A stretch of DNA of 64,000 nucleotides, taken from contig JACGCK010000005.1 in assembly GCA_014925825.1 (NCBI GenBank), positions 434,001 to 498,000 of the forward strand, given 5' to 3'. Below are positions 56,047 to 64,000 of the stretch, one piece after another (the stretch's first letter is position 1; the number at the start of each line of letters is the position of its first letter). A program made the translations under genes and the position numbers. Under the pieces are notes generated by a model. That model was not told the origin of the DNA and searched no databases. It saw nothing but the letters and a program-made list of their open reading frames with translations. Origin of the DNA: Pholiota molesta (taxonomy: Eukaryota; Basidiomycota; Agaricomycetes; Agaricales; Strophariaceae).

Positions 56047-58514
56047 CTTCTAACAAGTGTGATGGTGCGAGCCTGAAGGGAAGCTTTTCATTCTTATGGC
56101 CCAAGGCATTATGATAGCAGAAAGACAAGAAAGTTCCCAAAGTACACGGAAGTGTCCATCCCATATTGCCCTTGACAGTTCGCCCTTGAAAATTTGCGAT
56201 CCGGCTTCTGTGGCCTTCTATCGAGGCACAATAATATCAGAGAAGACATCCAAGGTTCCGTCAATGAAAGCACGAAGGCATGCGATCCAGTCACCGCTTT
56301 CACATCCCACGCCTGGCAGCAAGAAAGTATGATATATATGCCAACACAGATCAAAAGCGCATGTTGTGCGGGACCATCATCTTCAGAGGAAGAGAATGTT
56401 CCACGTATGAACGATGTCGAGAGGTTCTTTGCGAAATGAGTCCGCGAGGACTACTTCAGGATACTCATCCCTCGGAAACAGTTATCCCCTGAAGTCAGCG
56501 AAGTCCACAAAGCCCCCTGACTCCGAATGCAGACGAGTTACCATAGATCAGCAATTTCCTTGGCTAGCATCCACATATCCCGCAAGTAGGCTCTAGCGAA
56601 TAATCGATGAACACCGGTCTACTGAGTGGCATATGCCGCGTAACTATCTTTATCGAGGCATCTGGCAGCGGTGATACCAGTGCTTTGATTTTGCCGGGGT
56701 TTGACATGCCATTTTCAAGGTTCAGGGGGAAAGCAGGATTAAAAGACAAGCAGTAAATCCCCATGGTCTACAATTTTAGGCTGTATAAGACTTAAGTGTA
56801 GGCGATAAGCGGATATGGAGGATGCCGTTCATACTCCCGTTCAATGCTCCAATTGTGATTCTGCTTACCTTGTTGAGTCTTCACTCTTGTTGTACGTAGC
56901 ATGCGAAGACTGTGAAGATGCAACTGATCATAGCACCTGGTTCATTCAGGCAATCAAGGTTATATGCGGATGGATGCAGAATTTAGGTGACCAATGAGGG
57001 GCGTAAGAGTAATCGTACATATGAGAGAGTCGGCGACGGCCACGGTGGTTTGGTCAAGGTTTGACCTTACATGGCATCAGCGGAGTCGAATTGGAATAGC
57101 GAGTGATCGAAACTTCGAAATGGAACTGACTCCGCGGCTAGCGCAATGGGAGTGTGGCGTCGTGTAGGTCCATCATCCTAAATGTAGTGAGTACCAATAC
57201 TTCCACGGATGCGAACTTGCAAAGCTCATAAAAAGAAAAAGAAAAAGTTATCTATATGCAAGGTGTGTAGATCGACAAGACTGGTACCTCTTTCCTATAA
57301 CTTGCTTACCACCGCTCTGCGACCTCGTGAAACATGTCTTCCGACAGATCAATTGCAGGACAGTTCATCAGAGCAGCTGCCTTCTCAGGCTCATGCTCGG
57401 CAAATCATAAGAGAAGTCAAGAACAGAACATAAACACACCCTTTCCTTCTGTGCAGAGTCCAGAACATACTGCTTTCTTTAGCCCTTCATACGATGCAAT
57501 ATGTTGTGTGAAAACAATATGAATCGGATTTGCACACGGTATAATTAAAGCAGAATCGCAGATAAAGGCGCATCCGAATACACAATAGCTTCAAACGGGC
57601 GTATTGATGCACCTTATCCTTGTTCTGCGAGTCCTTTTCTTTCCGATTTAAAGGCGCGCCTATCACCATGAAATCAGTAATCACCCCCAATGATCATATA
57701 TCATTCCTCGAATTGTTGCTAGAATTTTGGAACTGGGTCAGCCTTGAAAAGGGTCTGAATTTTTGCTGAATATCCGCAGAAGGTCCTGTGTTGCTCCTGA
57801 CATTCATGCCAAGTCTATTCTGGCACAAATCACATACTCTTGCTAGGGAATAAGACACACCCTGTTGCAAACACATGGCGACGGCGTAGGCGTGTTTGGA
57901 TCTTTGCATATTTTGAACCCATCACTTCGACAAGATGGGGAGAGGAACACTCTTCTCAAGGGCTCTGGCCCACGCGATTCTCTTGGCTGCGCCTTTTCTT
58001 AGCTCAAGATATATGAAAGCAAGTGCGGTGTATTGGGGACTATGATCCTAGCCTGCTCTTTGTTAGACCGCATCAACCTGCGCAGAGATCATCTCGTCGA
58101 CAAGATATTGAACACGGCTGGCTGAATACTTAGCGCAAAATGCGCTTCGACCTCTGAAAACCATTCCGTCAGATTGTAAGCACTGTTAAAGCCTATGTAC
58201 CGGTAAGAACGGAGGCTACGTCGATGTTGCAATGTTTCTAGGACTCTCAGCGTGCATTAAAGTTCATCTGTGCGATATTTTGGAGATGATGATGCGGAGG
58301 AACTAAGCTAAATAAAATTTTAGCACTCCTGATGCATCAGGCAGAAGAATATGTAACCCAAAACAGCTTACCATGGTGCTTTTCAGTATGATCTAATTAG
58401 AAAATACTGATATTGTAAGTAACCTATCGATTTATCCGGAGGAGGCAGGAAAAAGATCTCTTCAGCTGAGTATATTTATCACATTTCGACTGAATCTAGA
58501 ATAAAACATATGAT
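56047..58514. other. gene-poor region next to the membrane-protein pair
   Basis: About 2.5 kb without a gene I can support. Short open frames occur on both strands. One on the plus strand at 56815-56997 carries a Cys pattern loosely like the ectodomain of the neighbours (see findings) but shows no signal peptide, stalk or membrane helix. It may be a degraded gene or chance. Confidence 0.4.
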
Positions 58515-59496
58515 TTACTCGCCAAATGCGTGGCGCATGAATACCCTTTTGTGTAACTTCGATCCTGCTTCCTCAATAGCATCTATTTCTTCGGCGGTTA
58601 AATCCGGCAGGTTTTCAACGCTAAGGAATTCTTGAATGCGTTCTGCTTTGGTGGATGTACTGAATATAAAGACGGTCAATTTATGAGGTAGGCTTCTATC
58701 CGACAATGCAGAGACATACGTGACAGCAACAGCGCCTTTCTGGAAAATCCACTTGGTCAAAACCTGACCAGCGCTCACAGACACCCCGCTTGTCTTTTTG
58801 AGGCGTTCCAGAACGCTAGCAATGACGGGATCAAGTGGGCCACCTGGCGCGCGAACAATCGGGGTAAGACCGCCGTAGGACTCAATGATGATGCCTCGTT
58901 CCTGGCACAACTTAACAATCGGCTCGGCTGCTTTCCAGACGTAGGGGTGAAATTCGATCTGTCCATGAAATGAGGATATGCGTAGATTGATATAATAAAA
59001 CGAGTTTATTTTTTACCTGATTCGCGGCGGGGACTACCGTTCCACTTTCCAGGACAACTTTGAGATCTTCAACTTTGAAGTTAGATACACCGATGGCCTT
59101 GGCCAGACCGTCGCGATATACCTCCTCTAGCCCTGCCCACCATTTTGCAAGGTCGCCGCCAGCTTTTGTGGGATCGTGTATGAGGAACAGATCGACGTAT
59201 TCGAGATCCAATTTAACGAGCGATGCTTTGAGGGATTCCTTGACGGTTTGACCCGGAGAAAGAACGTGGAGTTTTGTGGTGACGAAGAGTTCAGAGCGCG
59301 GTTTTCCAGAGGCCTTGATTCCTGCGCCAAGGGTATCTTCGTTGTTGTACACCTGTGCGCCATCCAGATGGGTAATGCCCGTTTCAAGAGCAAGCTGAAC
59401 TAGTTTGGTGGCATCTTTGTTGTAGAGCGCAGTGCCAGTGCCGAAACCTATGGCTGGAATCTTGGCACCAGTGTTGAGTGTAAATGATTTGGACAT
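58515..59496 (-). CDS. aldo-keto reductase
   Basis: Three exons. The start MSKSFTLNTGAKIPAIGFGT continues into the AKR barrel. Catalytic tetrad residues are visible: Asp and Tyr in HLDGAQVYNNEDTLG, Lys in FVTTKLHVLSPGQT, and His in YVDLFLIHDP. Cofactor and barrel segments include GLAKAIGVSNFKVEDLKVVL, IEFHPYVWKAAEPIVKLCQE and IIIESYGGLTPIVRAPGG. The C-terminus has TKAERIQEFLSVENLPDLTA. These enzymes reduce aldehydes and ketones with NADPH in the cytosol. Two introns are phase-consistent (AANQ/IEFH, then AVT/TSTKAE). The substrate cannot be deduced. The Met at 59496 is chosen because the barrel starts directly after it. Confidence 0.93.
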
Positions 59497-60840
59497 CGCG
59501 GTATCGGATAAGAGAAAGATAGGGGCGCGTGAGTTCGCAAGATATCGCGCTTTAAATAATACTCGTTGGCCATGGGTGAGATGACTGAAGCGTCGCGCAA
59601 TTAACGAGCACATTGCACTTCCGAATCCTACGTCATCATGGTTGACCAATCATGATTCTTTAGATCACGTGTCGCTATATACATGTGGGAATCCGAATCG
59701 GAATTGCATCCGGGTTCTCTTTCTCTTCTTCCCTCAATCATACAACGCTTCCAGGCCTGACGCTTCCCACCCTAATAAGACCCACCCTAAAGCCATGCAC
59801 GACACTTATTTAAATGGCCCAGCAATCTTAACAGCTTTTTTCATCTTTTAACAAGGCCAGGCGACACGTATACCACATGCAGGCCCGGTCAAATCCCTGT
59901 CGGTCCTTCATCTACATCGCCTCAGATCAATTGGCCCACTCTTTGGCCGGTCATCCTAGTCTGTGGATGAGCATGGTCACCTAGTGTTCCGACATTTTTG
60001 TTACTGCATTGCTGAAGCAGTGATTTACTTATCTCATTAATTGTCCTGTAACCCCTCATTTCCAATTAACTTTGCATGTTATCAACGCGCTACTAGGAAT
60101 ACGAACCTTGAAAACATTACTGGTCTATTTAGTATGATGTGTTTTGTTCCTTGTTGAATAAATCCACTTGCACAATTGGAGTGCTTACATGTACAGATGT
60201 CTGCAGTTTGATTTCTTTAGCATGCGCATTGTGAGAATTTTTTGGATTCTATGACCCATGTGCCATGGATATATGTAGGTCAGTATGTGGCTTTTATGAC
60301 CTGTAACTGCTCTGGAGTGGCTCTAGGGCCAACTACGAGGCTCCACCTTATCATTATCGACTCCTGCCGAAACGATAAGGAACAAGACGGCGACCGCAAA
60401 GGAACACTGCCTTTGTCCCCAACTCCTTCCAACTTGTAACTCGGGTTCAACTTAACCAAGTATGTATCAACCAGGTATGCCTGTACTTGTAACGGAACTT
60501 AGATGGTAACCAAACCGCAAAGCACGGAAGCCAGCCGAGGGACATTTTTCACTACTAGCCGGCTGCGTTGATGAACGTTCGATTCACATTGGCGAGCATT
60601 GGAAGGGAGGGAGCAGTGTATGTAGTCAAGCCCAGTTGAAGCCCAGTCACTGTCAAGCCCTGATCTCAGTATAAAAATTAACCTAGTCAGGAGGCCAGTT
60701 ACGACATAGCTTTGAAGGCTGTGCTAAGAATACTTAGTATGTATATGAAGGCGAGTCCTCATCCAATGATCATACATCGCACGCATTCAACCTCGTTCTC
60801 ATCCGCAGTCTAATTACTTTCCATACCCAGCACACTCTTC
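59497..60840. other. intergenic, divergent promoter of aldo-keto reductase and SPFH genes
   Basis: 1.3 kb without a gene. It contains an E-box ATCACGTG (CACGTG at 59666-59671) 170 bp upstream of the reductase start, and a TATA-like TATAAAAA at about 60670 upstream of the SPFH gene. Confidence 0.5.
59666..59671. promoter_or_regulatory. E-box CACGTG upstream of aldo-keto reductase
   Basis: Core of GATCACGTGT in the divergent region. Cbf1-type or other bHLH binding is an inference from the consensus. Confidence 0.35.
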
Positions 60841-63010
60841 ATGCCTTCAAACTTTGGTGATAACTCCACCGTCGTCGGAGATGCGGCATACAAGCAGTTC
60901 AATGGCAAGGAATCTCCTCCCCCTGCGAAGGCACAGATTTCCACGCAAGGCTTTACCGGCAAAACTCGAATGAGTGAATTTACGACCGTTGACTATACAG
61001 TCGAAGAGAGGCCATTCTTTATTCCTATTGGAAAGGATGGTGTTATTGCTGCTCTGGAAAAACTTGATCGACAACTTCAAGAGGTATTTCAAGTTATATT
61101 AGTCTATGAACTCTTTTGAAATTCTGACATATGGTATCGTATTCTTTCAGTCAGGGCGCACAAAACTTCTTTCCAAGAAACGCCCAACGGACTGGACAGG
61201 AAGAGAAGTTGTGCCTGGTCAATTAGGTCTTATTAATCATGGGTGGGCCTCATTCTCTGCGAAGCTCTGACAGTTGTTGATCTACTATCTCATGCAGTGG
61301 GTCGCCAAAGGTCTTGACCAAGCCAGGCCGATATCCTAGTTTTCCGCTTCGTAACTGGTGGGCACGTACGTGGTGCGGAACTACAGGATGTACGTTTCTT
61401 TCTTCCAAGGCCCGACATTGACTTATTCAGGCGATACTCTTTCCTACAGTGTCCGACACCGTAATCGACTTCCAAGGTCTGACGGTGGTACAAGTATCGC
61501 AGAATCAAGCCGCTGTCGTTTCCGATCCCCAGAATCATATCTTTGTGATCAAGAACTCTGGGTTTGTTGCCTATGCAATTGAAGGAACATACGATGTTCT
61601 CTCCATCGTTGATCAGACTCATCTGCCAAATGTTGTCAAAGACAAACTTACTGGAGTAACTCTTGGATCTACCCACGAGGTCAAGATGAAGAGCAACGTC
61701 GGCGGCCACCAACAAAAGGAATACGTCGTTGCCACATTGTCAGTTTTTTTATATATCTACCCCGGACAAGATAGACCCATCTGATACTGTTTTGTACATA
61801 GCTTGAACATTCCAGCCAGTAACTGCGCTATATTGCAACGCGGTGATGATTTGGAGCTTCTTGGAGCAGGCCAGTCCGTAATCACCAACCCAAGCGTGAC
61901 CCTTCGCGGCCTTTTCACGTTAGGAGAGAACCAATTGGAGATGCCTACCAAGGACATGTATGTTTTCCTTATTTTCATGTATTTATTCATATCGTTGAAT
62001 GATCTTAATCTTAGCTTTACCCGTGACCAAGTACCTGTCAAACTGACGATCTACCTCAAATGGCAGCTCACCGAACCTCTCAAACTTACTACGCATGGAT
62101 ATAACACTCCTTATGATGCACTCCGGGACAAAACTCAGTCGATCCTCACGCAAATCGTAGCCCATCTTGATTATTCGTCGATGGTCAAACAACGATCATT
62201 GGGTCCGGATAATATGGAAGATGGAAGTGACCCATCGTCGGCTTTCCTGGACGCTCTGAGAAGCAGAGCCATGGACGACATGCACGAAGCTGCACTGGAA
62301 TATGGTATCATTCTCAAAGATCTTGGTATGTATTAACATATGTTTTCATGGACAAATTTCTGACAATGATACTATAGCCGTCATTGACCGTCAATTCAAG
62401 GGAGAGATCGCGGCCACGATGGACAAGCTCACCAGTAAGTAGACCAGCTACAGTCATATGTGATATTTTCTGATTTAACGCCTTTGTAGCCCGTGCCTTG
62501 CAAGCACAAGTTGAAGCTGCAGTAAGTTCGAAATATTCATATCGCTGGATTGTCAAGTGACAATTATGTCCCTAGAACGTCGACAGAGAAAATAGCAACA
62601 AGGTCAAGCAGGAGGAGGGTGCGCTTTCCGTGACCAGAATCAAAGCCCAGGCAGCAAATACCCAAGCCGACGCTGAAGCATATCGTGTCATTACTGCTGC
62701 CAAAGCGCAGGCACAGAAATTGAAAATCGAGGCTGAAGCGCAGGCAGAGGCCACACGTTTGACCGCTGAGGCAGAAGCCAACGCCGTCCGCACCAAGGCC
62801 CAAGCAGACGCTGAAGTCATCGACCAGTTCGCGCGTGAGATGGAAATGCGCCGTATGGAGGTCGCAAGGGTTCGGGCCTTTGGGTCCAAGACTGTCTTCG
62901 TTCCTTCCGAAGCTGCGGGCGCCCAAATGGGTAATGCCATGGCTTTGGGAATGGCTGCATCATTGGGCGCGCAAGCATTTCATTCTCAAACTTCTCAGCT
63001 GACGCGATAA
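60841..63010 (+). CDS. SPFH/Band-7 domain protein, flotillin/stomatin-like
   Basis: The start is MPSNFGDNSTVVGDAAYKQF. After a short N-tail the SPFH domain spans FQGLTVVQVSQNQAAVVSDP, HIFVIKNSGFVAYAIEGTYD, VATLLNIPASNCAILQRGDD and FTRDQVPVKLTIYLKWQLTE. A long coiled coil follows, rich in Ala, Glu and Gln (AQAANTQADAEAYRVITAAK, AQAEATRLTAEAEANAVR), as in flotillins, and a Gln-rich end (HSQTSQLTR). Such proteins form membrane-bound ring scaffolds. Exon phases agree, including the join from WWARTWCGTTG to LSDTVIDF. The precise subfamily and membrane are not determined. Confidence 0.88.
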
Positions 63011-63510
63011 ATGGGCTACCCTTACCACTCCAATTTGTGAAGTTATTCTTGCCTTGTTCTGCGTTCTCCTGCCAAATTTCCTTTACCTACCTTACTTTCT
63101 GATACCCTATGATTACCAACCACAACGCTCCTTTTGCTTCCATATGATTTACGTTCTTTTAAATTGCGTTAAATTTGCAGACTTGTCAGATACCATTGCA
63201 CCAATGTGCCATATTGATTAGTCTGTTGGACTCATTTGTACAGTATAATTACCCATGTCGTTATTACCGTTAATCGATATTGGAGTTACGCCAGCGGAGC
63301 CGGTGAGAGAAGAGGAGAAAGGAGTCAAGCACGGCAGTTGAGGCCAAGGCGAGCAATGCTGTGGTATTTGTTGACGGTTGTTGTCCGAGTCACTCGAGGG
63401 CTGCGCGTGTCTTGCTTCTATTGCTGTTCTTGACTATAAACCACTACCGTCCTCCCGCCTCCTCCTTACCAAGCCCATCTTATCACCCACAGCCCTTCCC
63501 TGCACACAGT
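63011..63510. other. intergenic before ATG8
   Basis: A 500-bp region with the 3' flank of the SPFH gene and the ATG8 promoter, which is CT-rich near the start. No gene seen. Confidence 0.55.

Positions 63511-64000
<490 letters not shown>

Overview
The window is nuclear DNA from a mushroom-forming basidiomycete (Agaricomycetes). The evidence is many short GT-AG introns of about 45-70 nt per gene, closely spaced genes on both strands, eukaryotic housekeeping genes, and families typical of this group (a DUF7918-like protein, XAP5, Luc7, a stomatin-like SPFH protein, HSP12). I see no transposon, CRISPR array, virus or secondary-metabolite cluster. The species cannot be named from the sequence alone.

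Layout. 1-8.4 kb: partial MFS transporter (-), Ran GTPase (+), ER/vacuolar M28 peptidase (-). 9-17.2 kb: a protein with an internally duplicated module (-), FRG1 (-), ribosomal protein uL24/RPL26 (+), V-ATPase subunit D (-), tRNA-Phe (+), XAP5 (-), mitoribosomal uS13 (+). 17.4-25.2 kb: TRAPP Bet3 (+), BUD23 (+), BCS1 (-), a J-domain/ankyrin protein (+), Luc7 (+). 25.8-44.5 kb: a large Pro/Ser-rich protein with an Ig-like domain (+), USP48-like deubiquitinase (-), GAA1 (+), TAF7 (-), metaxin/Sam37-like (-), DUF7918-like (-), AP endonuclease (+). 44.8-51.8 kb: acyl-protein thioesterase-like hydrolase (-), two tandem tRNA-Phe genes (+), OTU1 (-), HSP12 (+), CHMP7/Chm7 (-). 52-64 kb: two tandem paralogous receptor-like membrane proteins (-), aldo-keto reductase (-), SPFH protein (+), and the 5' part of ATG8 (+).

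Most genes belong to unrelated core pathways: ribosome biogenesis, splicing, ubiquitin, ER and mitochondrial biogenesis, trafficking, and autophagy. They share short divergent promoters rather than one operon-like function. The part most likely to be lineage-specific and uncharacterised is 52.4-56.1 kb. It holds two adjacent genes with the same architecture: signal peptide, Cys-rich ectodomain, Ser/Thr stalk, one membrane helix, short cytoplasmic tail.

A second window-wide result is technical. At least thirteen clear one-base deletions break otherwise intact housekeeping genes (MFS, M28 peptidase x2, BCS1, J-domain protein, Ig-like protein, USP48 x3, GAA1 x3, thioesterase). All go the same way: each is repaired by adding one base, mostly inside a short homopolymer. 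This suggests consensus under-calling in the assembly rather than pseudogenes, so automated gene models here should be treated with care.
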